Part shown: one piece after another, positions 9,775 to 22,624 of the stretch
How positions within the stretch are numbered: position 1 is the stretch's first letter
Layout of the letters: every line of letters begins with the position of its first letter
Assembly: GCF_000815225.1 (NCBI RefSeq)
Contig: NZ_CP010427.1
Location: 744,001 to 808,000, forward strand
Length of the DNA stretch: 64,000 nt
Direction of reading: 5' to 3'
Source: Allofrancisella guangzhouensis
GTDB lineage: Bacteria > Pseudomonadota > Gammaproteobacteria > Francisellales > Francisellaceae
Position numbers and translations under genes: made by a program
Notes under the pieces: model-generated
Databases searched by the model: none
Seen by the model: the letters and a program-made list of their open reading frames with translations, nothing else
What the model was told of the DNA's origin: nothing

Positions 9775-12339
9775 TTATTCATCATCAAGACCAAATTGCT
9801 CTTTTGAGTATGCAGCTAGTTTATCAGCATTTAGACCTGTAATTTCAGTACTATTATATGGAGGCTGATTAATAGCCCAGAACATACTTCCACCATAGTT
9901 ATTGTTAGCAACATAATCAATAGCTTGTTTGCTAACGTCCATGCCTTCCCAGATACCACCAGCTGCTTGTCCACCTGGTTCAAATCCAAGGATAACTAAG
10001 TTTGGATCAACGTGTTTACTAAATGAGTTTAAAACGTCTTTATATACTTCCATATTCCAAGTTTGACCATTTGGCATATATTCTGGACCCACATCATAAG
10101 CCATGATATTAACCCAATTAACTACTTCATTAAGTGAGCTACCATGATCTTTTAGCCAACCATCTATAGCTAAGCCTTCTCCATCAGAATTAAATTTAGC
10201 TGGGAAACCATGATCTTCACTGTTTCCAAAGAAAGCATTAAATCTAGTTGTGTAACCCACTTCTTTATCGTACATTCCAGCGTCATCAAGAGCTTGGCGA
10301 AGTTTTAGCATTGTTTTTGCTAGTGTATCTGTTTGTTCTTTAGCATTAGGGTTTGGTTGGCCATTAGCTAACTGGTGTAAGTGCTCCCAGTCAAAGTCAA
10401 TACCATCACCATATTGCTTAAGTAAATTAACACACTGCGTTACAAAACTATCTATTTGTTCGGGTTTTATAGTTTGTTGTAAATCTGACCAACCTCCTAT
10501 AGCCCAAATAAATTTTTTACCTTCTTGGTGAGTAGCGTCAATCATAGCTTTAATTTTGCCAGCTTGCCAGTTATAGCTATAAGTAGTATCATTCATAACC
10601 TCTAAGACTGGTTTCAACGTCATAGTTTCATATATGGCGCTACCATCCCAGTTAGTATTTGGTGGGTTATCAGAATTTGGTTGGTTAGATAGTGTTAAGA
10701 ATGAATATAACACATGACTGTAGTTAGCAAAACTTGGTTTATAGTAATCAGCAGATTTATCTCCACCAGATCCTTCCATCTCTGGTAGAGCAGGTTTCCA
10801 ATTTTCCCAGTATCCTATAACTTTTTTACCAGCTTCAACAGGGGCAACTTGTTCAAAAGTAACCGTTACGTTTTGCTGATTTTGGTTAGTATTAAACTGA
10901 TTAGGACTTATATTAGCCTTATATCCAGAGATATTATCAGTTGTTATATTCCAAGTATCACCATCTTTTGGCAATTCTTCTGTATATACACCATTATCTG
11001 CTACTTTTAATAACTGACTAGAGCCACTATTACTTGTAAAATGTAAAGTTGTTTCTTTATCGTTTGGCATATCTGATACAGTTACGATTACTCTCACACT
11101 AGCTATTTTTGTAGTAGTAAAGTTAAGCTGCGCATCTGCGCTGTTTCCTGTTGTAACAGTTACAACTATTGGTTGAGCTTCATAGCTATAACCGTTATAA
11201 GTAAAGCTTTTAGCAGAAATAGTGTATTTTAGGCCCTCATCTGAAGCTAGTAAATTATCTATTACTGTAGCTGATGTGAAGTTAACCTCTCCCTGTGATA
11301 CTACATCCCCGGTACTATTTTTAATTGTATAAGTAGTTGATTTAACCGCATTATTATCTGCACTAGCTGTTAGGTTTATAGATCCTACTTGTGCTTGCTT
11401 ATAATTTATTGAAATGTTTTTAGTTTCATCTTTAGCTATAGAGAAGCTATTAGGAGTTGCTATACCTTGACTTGTTCCAATAGATGCTACTTGGACTTTT
11501 AGTTTACCAGCTGGTACATCTATTTTAGCTTTAGAACCCCAGGCTGCATTTTTAATTTCTGCTACTTTAACATCATTTTCATTGAAAATACTTATACTAG
11601 GTTTCTCATCTGATGTTATAAAACTAGGTTTTGTAGGTATTGTAAAATCTAACGTAGCCATTTCTTGAGCAGGATCTTCACCTATTAGCTTCCAAGGTCC
11701 CCATTCTCCAGAAGTTTCAGGATTGTTACCTTGAGTCCAATATTTAGCTTCGTATATAGAGCCATTATAGGTTACTTGGTCGCCTCCATTATAAATAGCG
11801 GAAGGATCCCAAGCTTTTATCCCTGGTGTAGGTTCAGGGGCAGGCTTTGCAGTATAAGTTAACGCAATAGTTGTAGTAGCAGCTGAAACTGTTACTGTAG
11901 AAGGAGAAATAGTTCCTTCGTCATTTTTAAGTTTAACGGTATAAGTTTCTGAAGCATCTTTTGGATACTCTAAAGTAACCTTACCATTTGAAACAGCAAA
12001 AGTTCCTTTTGAACTTACAAAATCAACTTCAGCGGTAGTAGGAAGTTCACCGTTAATAGAAACACTTGCTGTAACCTGCTCAGAAGGAGTTGGACTTGGC
12101 CCAGGACCTGTTTCATCCCAAGCATCAGCACCATATGTTCCAGCAGGTTTATATGCAGCTATTTTACACCAGCCGCTCTGTGGCCAAGGTTTACATTTAT
12201 AAGTTTTGCCCTCATCAGTTACAATAGTACCTGCAGAATAGCTACTTAGATTGGAAGTAGACCAGGCTTCAGCAGCAAAAGCTGAAGACCCCATTAGGGT
12301 TAAGGTTACTACCGAGACTAATTTTCTTTTTATATCCAT
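9775..12339 (-). CDS. Secreted modular GH18 chitinase with two chitin-binding domains
   Basis: Predicted endochitinase, 854 aa from the ATG at 12339. The frame is open to 12372, but AAGGAGAG stands just before 12339 and a signal peptide (MDIKRKL...SSAFA) begins there. Order (numbering from that Met): signal peptide to about 23; CBM5/12-like module with W and C residues at 25-75; a beta-rich spacer; a second CBM5/12-like module near 175-220 (IYNGGDQVTYNG...YWTQGNNP); several Ig-like beta-rich repeats; GH18 catalytic domain from about 505. The catalytic motif DGIDFDWE is intact (acid Glu652). Divergent from the second chitinase gene, with which it probably shares control. Confidence 0.93.
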   Translation of the reverse strand: MDIKRKLVSVVTLTLMGSSAFAAEAWSTSNLSSYSAGTIVTDEGKTYKCKPWPQSGWCKIAAYKPAGTYGADAWDETGPGPSPTPSEQVTASVSINGELPTTAEVDFVSSKGTFAVSNGKVTLEYPKDASETYTVKLKNDEGTISPSTVTVSAATTTIALTYTAKPAPEPTPGIKAWDPSAIYNGGDQVTYNGSIYEAKYWTQGNNPETSGEWGPWKLIGEDPAQEMATLDFTIPTKPSFITSDEKPSISIFNENDVKVAEIKNAAWGSKAKIDVPAGKLKVQVASIGTSQGIATPNSFSIAKDETKNISINYKQAQVGSINLTASADNNAVKSTTYTIKNSTGDVVSQGEVNFTSATVIDNLLASDEGLKYTISAKSFTYNGYSYEAQPIVVTVTTGNSADAQLNFTTTKIASVRVIVTVSDMPNDKETTLHFTSNSGSSQLLKVADNGVYTEELPKDGDTWNITTDNISGYKANISPNQFNTNQNQQNVTVTFEQVAPVEAGKKVIGYWENWKPALPEMEGSGGDKSADYYKPSFANYSHVLYSFLTLSNQPNSDNPPNTNWDGSAIYETMTLKPVLEVMNDTTYSYNWQAGKIKAMIDATHQEGKKFIWAIGGWSDLQQTIKPEQIDSFVTQCVNLLKQYGDGIDFDWEHLHQLANGQPNPNAKEQTDTLAKTMLKLRQALDDAGMYDKEVGYTTRFNAFFGNSEDHGFPAKFNSDGEGLAIDGWLKDHGSSLNEVVNWVNIMAYDVGPEYMPNGQTWNMEVYKDVLNSFSKHVDPNLVILGFEPGGQAAGGIWEGMDVSKQAIDYVANNNYGGSMFWAINQPPYNSTEITGLNADKLAAYSKEQFGLDDE

Positions 12340-12708
12340 TTTTCTCTCCTTAGTTTTAATGTAAACAGTCACATTCGTTAACTGTAATTGTAATCGTAAA
12401 CTAATGAATACAATCTAGCAATTTAATGACGTAATAATTAATGATTATTGGTTTAAAATTAACAAAGTATCCTATTCGTTGAAAGCATTGCTAAAGCTAA
12501 TTGCATCTTATTCATTAAATTTAAAGTTCCATACTCCAGTTTTAAGATTTTTTACATCTGTTATTTTTATAGTATAAAACTTTAAAAATAAAAATCAAAC
12601 AAATTTTGTTTTTTGAAATATTATTTTAAATAAAAATAAAAATAATATTGAAATTATGAGAAATGCAGTATAACATTTGTCAATAAAAAATTTTTATGTG
12701 AGAAGTTT
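12340..12708. promoter_or_regulatory. Shared control region between two divergent chitinase genes
   Basis: This 369-bp stretch has no gene and must hold both promoters. For the plus-strand gene the best -10 is TATAAC (12669..12674), with TTGAAA (12648..12653, 15-base spacer) or TATTGA (12646..12651, 17-base spacer) as -35. A perfect 10-bp inverted repeat, ATATTATTTT (12618..12627) and AAAATAATAT (12639..12648), abuts that -35 and could be an operator, though its AT-only composition makes chance likely. Nothing else was recognised. Confidence 0.45.
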
Positions 12709-15180
12709 ATGAAAAAGAAATTAAGTTTATGGACATCTTTTATGTTAGTGAGCTTTGGTATCTCAGATGCCGCAGCTATTTCTAATGTGTTAGGTGAGCA
12801 AGAAGAACCGTTGGTTTCAGCATATTACTTGGGCGATAGTGATTCTGGATCACAGTGGGCTTCGTTAGAAAGGTTTCAGACATTAGCAAATGAAGTGACA
12901 GAGCAAGGGACAAACTTCAATAAGTTGATTCTCTCATTTGTTCAACCAAGTTTATTTTATTACCAGTCTGGTAGCTTAGCTGGAACAGGTTTATTTGGAT
13001 ACTTTATTGATCGCAATTGGTCTTCTGAAAAAATCATAAATTTTCAAAAGGATTCTAAAGCAAGAGAAGATTTTCAAAGGTTAAAAAATATTATATCTCA
13101 ATTTGAAAGGTCAGGTGTTCATGTCTATCTTGCAGTTGGGGGATGGAACTTTAGTTGTGATCCTAACCTATATACGCAGTCTTTAAATGCATTGGGCCAG
13201 CAAACACCCAGAGCAAATATGTGTGGTCCAGAGGATGGATTATATGATACTTTCCCTAATCCAATTCCTGAAAATACTCAAGCATCTGCTTTTGAAAATT
13301 ATAAAAGGGGTGAGTTTGAAGATCCTGCGTCATCACAGCAGGCAAATGTTGCTTATGAGAATTTGGTTAAATTGGCAAATGATTTGGGAGCTTCAGGTAT
13401 AGATCTTGATTATGAAGAGTTTTGGCATGCAGATCTAAATAGTTATTCCTTGTCTACCCTTTTAAATAATAAATGGCAAATAAAAGATTTTGTTAAAGAC
13501 GGAGATATTTCTTATCAACAGTTTCGAGATTTAATGAAATCTATGGGAATATCCAATCAACTTAAAAATGTAAATGGTCAAGTACAAGGAGAAATTAATA
13601 CAGGAAACCCTGGAGCGATGCCAGAGACAGTAGATAAGTTTGCAGCTATTATCAAAACGGTTCATGATAATATTCAAAAAATTAATCCTGATCTCAAATT
13701 ATCTGCAGCTCTACCTGCAGTTGGTGCAGTGCCTACAAACGTTCTTGCTTGGAGTTCGAGCGATCATCTTAAAAATGGTAGCCCTTGGTATTACGGCAAT
13801 CTTAAGGGATTAATGTATAACGTAGCATATAAAGATGAGAGTATAGCTAAAGATTTAGATGCATTATCTGTTATGAGTTATGATTTGTCTAAGAGTGATG
13901 GACAATATTTAAATGGAGCGCAAACTTTAGCGGACCAAGTGAAGTATTACATGGATGAGTATTATCATTTCTTGGGAGCTGCTTCTGATACTTCAACTAA
14001 GCTAAATAATCAAACGATTATTCCAGGAACATTCGATTTAGATAGAAAAATTCAGTTTGGTTTTGAGATTGGTCAGCCAGCATATCCCACTAAAGAAACC
14101 GGTAATGCTTTTGCATTATCAATTGACGAAATGACTGAAATTTTGAAGTCTGAGGCTCAATCAGGTAGATCCGTTGGAATGATTATGTGGGACCTTTATA
14201 AAGATCAGAGATATGATAAAGATTATTTGAACTATTGGGATAGTAATTGGCCTACTCCTAAAGATGTTTTACAAGCAACTTGTAAAGCTTTCAATTTGGG
14301 TTCTAATCTGGCTTATAATTGTGATGCGAATGTTCCTGATAATAAGGTTTCTCCTTCTTTTGGTTGGGAAAGTAACTTAAAAGCTACATCTATAGGGCAA
14401 ACAACGGCAGAAATATTTTGGGTTAAACCAGATATTAAAGATCAAGCAAGTTATACAATTTTATTGAATAATCAAAAAATTGCTGAGAATGTTGTGGATC
14501 TAAATTATAGTCTATCTGGTTTAGAAAAAGCTACGAAGTATAATGTAACGGTTATAGCTAATATAAAAGGTTACGAATCGCAATCAGCATCTATTAGTTT
14601 TAATACAGAAGGTCAATGTCAAGCAAAGTCTTTAGTATGGGTTTATAGTCCAGTTGTTTCATCTATAACTACAAATAGTGCTAAAGCTAGTTGGCAAGCA
14701 GAGGTTAGAGATACTTATAATGAAGCTATTTCATATGGTTACAAGCTTAAAGATGCTGGTGGAGATGTTATATTTAATGGTGTAGGAACAAGTGTTGAGT
14801 TTGTAAATTTAGAAGCTAATACGAACTATACTTTAATTGTAACTGCTAGCGCAGAAGGATATGATAGTATTTCTAATAGTGAAAGTTTTACTACAGAACA
14901 AGCATCTGAAAATACTTGGGATTCTAATAAGATCTATAACAAAGGTGATAAAGTTATCTATAAAGGTATAGAATATACAGCTAAATGGTGGACACAGGGA
15001 GATATTCCTGCTAATGGAGGTCCGTGGGAAAAACCCTATGTTTCTGGAGGTGAATGGAACTCGAAAGATATATACACAACCGGACAAACAGCAAAATATC
15101 AAGGTCATACATACGAAGCTAAATGGTGGACACAAGGGAATACTCCTTCTAACGGAGATCCGTGGAAAAAAGTAGATTAA
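12709..15180 (+). CDS. Secreted GH18 chitinase with fibronectin-like and tandem C-terminal chitin-binding domains
   Basis: An 823-aa exported hydrolase. Signal peptide at about residues 1-23 (MKKKLSLWTSFMLVSFG...AAA). GH18 barrel at about 35-500, with VYLAVGGWNF, the active-site motif SGIDLDYEE (229-237; acid Glu236) and LSVMSYDLS. Two fibronectin III-like modules follow at about 545-630 and 640-725. Two near-identical CBM5/12 modules end the protein, each with YTAKWWTQG or YEAKWWTQG and a closing PW. The usual first Asp of DGxDxDxE is Ser here, while the DxDxE catalytic core is kept. Architecture is reversed relative to the divergent neighbour, whose binding modules are N-terminal. Confidence 0.92.
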   Translation: MKKKLSLWTSFMLVSFGISDAAAISNVLGEQEEPLVSAYYLGDSDSGSQWASLERFQTLANEVTEQGTNFNKLILSFVQPSLFYYQSGSLAGTGLFGYFIDRNWSSEKIINFQKDSKAREDFQRLKNIISQFERSGVHVYLAVGGWNFSCDPNLYTQSLNALGQQTPRANMCGPEDGLYDTFPNPIPENTQASAFENYKRGEFEDPASSQQANVAYENLVKLANDLGASGIDLDYEEFWHADLNSYSLSTLLNNKWQIKDFVKDGDISYQQFRDLMKSMGISNQLKNVNGQVQGEINTGNPGAMPETVDKFAAIIKTVHDNIQKINPDLKLSAALPAVGAVPTNVLAWSSSDHLKNGSPWYYGNLKGLMYNVAYKDESIAKDLDALSVMSYDLSKSDGQYLNGAQTLADQVKYYMDEYYHFLGAASDTSTKLNNQTIIPGTFDLDRKIQFGFEIGQPAYPTKETGNAFALSIDEMTEILKSEAQSGRSVGMIMWDLYKDQRYDKDYLNYWDSNWPTPKDVLQATCKAFNLGSNLAYNCDANVPDNKVSPSFGWESNLKATSIGQTTAEIFWVKPDIKDQASYTILLNNQKIAENVVDLNYSLSGLEKATKYNVTVIANIKGYESQSASISFNTEGQCQAKSLVWVYSPVVSSITTNSAKASWQAEVRDTYNEAISYGYKLKDAGGDVIFNGVGTSVEFVNLEANTNYTLIVTASAEGYDSISNSESFTTEQASENTWDSNKIYNKGDKVIYKGIEYTAKWWTQGDIPANGGPWEKPYVSGGEWNSKDIYTTGQTAKYQGHTYEAKWWTQGNTPSNGDPWKKVD

Positions 15181-15489
15181 ATTATTAAATTATTTATCTA
15201 CTTAAATGTAACTATTGTTTACAAAAAATAATATCTCACGGTTGTTATTTATATTGTGTAGAACTGGTAAAGGATAAGTTACTGCAAAAACCCCTAAAAA
15301 AGTAGAAAAAAATTTAAAAAAGCTCTTGCGTTGTGAGAGAGTGATGTGTATTATATGACTTCACTGGCTGACGGGTGATGTTAGCGGTAGAGAGAGGCTG
15401 TGAAGCTGGATAGATATTTAAGAGATATATTATATACAAACACTTTGTTGATAAATTTGAGTTTAGTGATTGAGTCAGAGAATTAGATT
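15181..15489 (+). other. Intergenic region and rRNA operon leader
   Basis: No gene is seen in these 309 bases. The part up to about 15325 is A-rich and resembles an UP element just upstream of the rRNA promoter. The transcribed leader after about 15360 is G-rich and includes GCTGACGGGTGATG. It probably takes part in 16S processing by pairing with the spacer, which I did not fold. Confidence 0.5.
15326..15354 (+). promoter_or_regulatory. rRNA operon promoter
   Basis: TTGCGT (15326..15331) and TATTAT (15349..15354) with a 17-base spacer, preceded by an A-tract region (AAAAAAATTTAAAAAAG) suited to UP-element contact with RNA polymerase alpha subunits. Position about 136 bases before the mature 16S 5' end fits an rrn promoter. 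Sequence-based prediction. Confidence 0.6.
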
Positions 15490-17016
<1,527 letters not shown>

Positions 17017-17116
17017 AAGGAAATACGAAAAGAATAATAAGAATAAAGCTTAATTGCTAGATCAGATAATTTGATAAAGTGTTTGTAGATAATATATTTT
17101 AGTGTAAATAAGATAC

Positions 17117-17193
<77 letters not shown>

Positions 17194-17201
17194 TTTTTTT
17201 T

Positions 17202-17277
17202 GGGGCCATAGCTCAGCTGGGAGAGCACCTGCTTTGCACGCAGGGGGTCAGCGGTTCGATCCCGCTTGGCTCCACCA
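17202..17277 (+). tRNA. tRNA-Ala (TGC anticodon)
   Basis: 76 bases, eight bases after tRNA-Ile. The acceptor stem GGGGCCA pairs with TGGCTCC (one G-U pair), then A and encoded CCA. The anticodon arm CCTGCTTTGCACGCAGG gives TGC; the T-arm has GGTTCGATCC. Confidence 0.97.
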
Positions 17278-17330
17278 ATATTTTATTTGCATGAAGATAG
17301 AGATATTTAACAATTTAGTATAGAGATAGA

Positions 17331-20218
<2,888 letters not shown>

Positions 20219-20265
20219 ATTTCTATGCTGAATTGTTAAATATCTTTATAAACCAAAACACAGTT

Positions 20266-20380
20266 TTGGCGATGATAGCTTGTAGGAACCACCTGATCCC
20301 ATTCCGAACTCAGAAGTGAAACTACAACACGCCGATGATAGTCTGGCATTTGCCCAGGTGAAAGTAGGTAGTCGCCATCT
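20266..20380 (+). rRNA. rrf: 5S ribosomal RNA
   Basis: About 115 bases. TTGGCGA at the 5' end pairs with TCGCCA at the 3' end. CACCTGATCCCATTCCGAACTCAGAAGTGAAAC is the conserved loop region (only its landmarks matter: CCGAACTCAGAAGTGAAAC). Exact ends are estimated. A short T-run follows, but no strong separate terminator hairpin was found in the next 200 bases. Confidence 0.93.
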
Positions 20381-20588
20381 TTTTAAAATACAAAGTCTCA
20401 ATAACTAGAGCACATCAAATAAATCATATAAATATCAGGACCTTATTTAACAAACTTCTTAATCCTTTTAAAATAGCTCTTTATCAATCTTCTTATCAAA
20501 AAGCTTCAAATAGGTTAGCTACATTAGCAAAAGCTGGATCAATAAATTTATAGATAGAGAGACAAGATATTATGCAGTATTAAAATTA

Positions 20589-20621
20589 AAACGGTTTACT
20601 TTTAATAAAGATAAACAGTTT
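20589..20621 (-). terminator. Hairpin overlapping the stop codon of the 578-aa gene
   Basis: Read on the minus strand, AAAC-T-GTTTA-T-CTTT pairs with AAAG-TAAAC-C-GTTT around an ATTA loop that contains part of the stop codon; one mismatch and one bulge interrupt the stem. A short T-rich stretch (TTAATTTTAATA) follows. It probably acts as a weak rho-independent terminator for the minus-strand gene and insulates it from the convergent rRNA operon. Confidence 0.4.
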
Positions 20622-22338
20622 CACCTCGTTGTAATGCAAGGAAGAGCTGATATATTTCTTCACTAGAAAATTTTTGGTTAGTGATTGGTTGTTTATCATT
20701 GATATCTTTCTTTGCTAAAATATCCTTTTGTAATGGTGTATTTTCTAACAATGACAAAGTGTTAACTGGATTAAATGTTTTATTACAATAAGAAGTAACT
20801 AAAGTGGTAAATATATCCCCTGAAAAATTGGTAAAATTGGTATAAATGATTTTGGGAATTTTCTTACTGTAATCATCTTCTTTATACATAATAGATTCAA
20901 ATACCTCTATATATGAATGAGCATTGGTCACTTGTCGATCATAAAATTTATCCCAGAAGATAAGCATACTACAAGCTATAGTCATTTTTTCTGTAGCTGT
21001 TTCACAGTCATGAATATCTAGGATAGAAGCCATATGACCGCTTACTCCATTTCCAAGCATCATACCAGTTTCATAACAGGCTTTATTCCGTGTAGCTATG
21101 ATATTTGAAGACTCGGCATAATGATTATAAGCCATGTTATTGCTTGGAGCTTTACCAAGCACACCAAGTTTATATTCTTCTCTTTTGATGGTGTCCCAAT
21201 TAGAGCCTGTATAAACCATTGATACATCTACGTTATGTTTATAGTCTTTTAATACTGAGGTAATAACTTTGCGTGTATCATTAATAAGCATAGCTCCTAA
21301 TGCAACCTTAGGGAAAATTTTGAATAGAGCGTTCTTTTCTCCTATGTTAATCTTTTCAAAGTCTTCAATAAAATGTTCAAGTAAATCATAGAACGTTTTA
21401 AGTTGAGGAGTATTTATCTTTAGTTTAGATTCTTTATTATTTTTATAATGCTGGAAATATTCATTATTATTTAAAGATTCTCTATATTTTTTCTCTTTTA
21501 CTATATCGATTTGTTTATTAATATATTCTTCGGCACCTTTTTCAGTTTGTTCTTGAATAGGTTTTTTCTGATAACTTTTTTTGTTTTTGTCAGTCAGAGT
21601 ATTTATTTCTTCTAGTGATAATTCTGATAGTAATTTTTGATATTTATTCTTCCATTTTTTAAGTATTTTGACCTGTGCATTATAAAGTTGACTACTTTCA
21701 TCTTTAATAAGTTCTTCAACTAGCATTTTTGAACGAGTGGAATTACCAGTTGCAATATTTCTAGATTTCATAGCTATATGTTTAAAAGCAAGCTGTATAG
21801 ATGGGTATGTAATAAAATATTCTGCTTCATTTATAAATGAAGCATCATTTTTTAAGTCAAGAAATATTTCATTATTCATGATTTTATTGACTTCAGAAAT
21901 AAAATCTTCTTTTGGCGGAGTTTTATGCAAACCCTTATTTTTTTCCGATAAATAATTGTATAATATCTTCAGTTGATTTTCATAATTCTTGTTTGCTAAA
22001 ATATTGGCATTAACCTTAGTAGTAAGCGATTGTTCTGGAACTTTACCTAAAATTGGATGGAGGAAGATTAAACATTGTTGAATATAAATATCTCGATATG
22101 TTAGAACAGTTGGTTCTTTTAAGTGAGCATCAAGCATCTCAAATTCATAAGTATACACTAAGAAATCATTAATTATTTCTTCTGGATTGTACAAATAAAA
22201 CCAAGGAATCATGTAATAGTCTTCATTATACATAATTGGTTGATCAATATGAGACCGCGTTATATCCCTTAAAAGGTTTTTATTAAGTGAAAAATCATTA
22301 TTTTTTATTTCATTTTTGTTGATTGCAAGTAAAAACAT
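20602..22338 (-). CDS. Orphan 578-aa protein, function unknown
   Basis: Not recognised as a known family. The start is supported by AAGGAGCC four bases before the ATG. The protein is hydrophilic and largely helical, without a signal peptide or clear membrane segment. About residues 230-320 are lysine/glutamate-rich. A conserved-looking C-terminal region holds YTGSNWDTIKREEY, GNGVSGHM, DIHDCETATEKM and NAHSYIEVFE, rich in His, Asp, Glu and Cys. The motif YTG-W-REEY, the GxSG and the HxxxEV segments recur in the broken gene at 48870..51577, which reconstructs to nearly the same length, so I infer two members of one family. It stands alone between the rRNA operon and rsmB. Confidence 0.7.
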   Translation of the reverse strand: MFLLAINKNEIKNNDFSLNKNLLRDITRSHIDQPIMYNEDYYMIPWFYLYNPEEIINDFLVYTYEFEMLDAHLKEPTVLTYRDIYIQQCLIFLHPILGKVPEQSLTTKVNANILANKNYENQLKILYNYLSEKNKGLHKTPPKEDFISEVNKIMNNEIFLDLKNDASFINEAEYFITYPSIQLAFKHIAMKSRNIATGNSTRSKMLVEELIKDESSQLYNAQVKILKKWKNKYQKLLSELSLEEINTLTDKNKKSYQKKPIQEQTEKGAEEYINKQIDIVKEKKYRESLNNNEYFQHYKNNKESKLKINTPQLKTFYDLLEHFIEDFEKINIGEKNALFKIFPKVALGAMLINDTRKVITSVLKDYKHNVDVSMVYTGSNWDTIKREEYKLGVLGKAPSNNMAYNHYAESSNIIATRNKACYETGMMLGNGVSGHMASILDIHDCETATEKMTIACSMLIFWDKFYDRQVTNAHSYIEVFESIMYKEDDYSKKIPKIIYTNFTNFSGDIFTTLVTSYCNKTFNPVNTLSLLENTPLQKDILAKKDINDKQPITNQKFSSEEIYQLFLALQRGETVYLY

Positions 22339-22382
22339 TATGGCTCCTTTTTATATTGTTTTACAACTTTTATTAAATTAAG

Positions 22383-22514
22383 CTGTTGCAAACTTGAATT
22401 AGACAGATGGTAACAAGGTGGAAATATTCGAAAAAGCACAGTTTGGATATAGTAAATGAACATTTTAAGAATATTTTTACACAGTTAGAAGTATATAATT
22501 TTAGTTTGCAACAG
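22383..22514. repeat. Short element bounded by inverted repeats (MITE-like or IS remnant)
   Basis: CTGTTGCAAACT (22383..22394) is repeated as its exact reverse complement AGTTTGCAACAG (22503..22514). The match extends inward to about 19 positions with two mismatches. The 132-bp unit lies in the gap between two minus-strand genes and holds no ORF. CTGTTGCAAA also recalls the ends of IS6-type elements, but no transposase is present here and I saw no clean target duplication. Confidence 0.5.
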
Positions 22515-22624
22515 TTACTAAATATACAGATTCAAAATATAATTTTATATGAGGTATATTTAATAAGAGGTAAGGATTTTTACTAGTTGTAACCATCCTA
22601 AAAACGGATTTATTCGGGGTAAAA

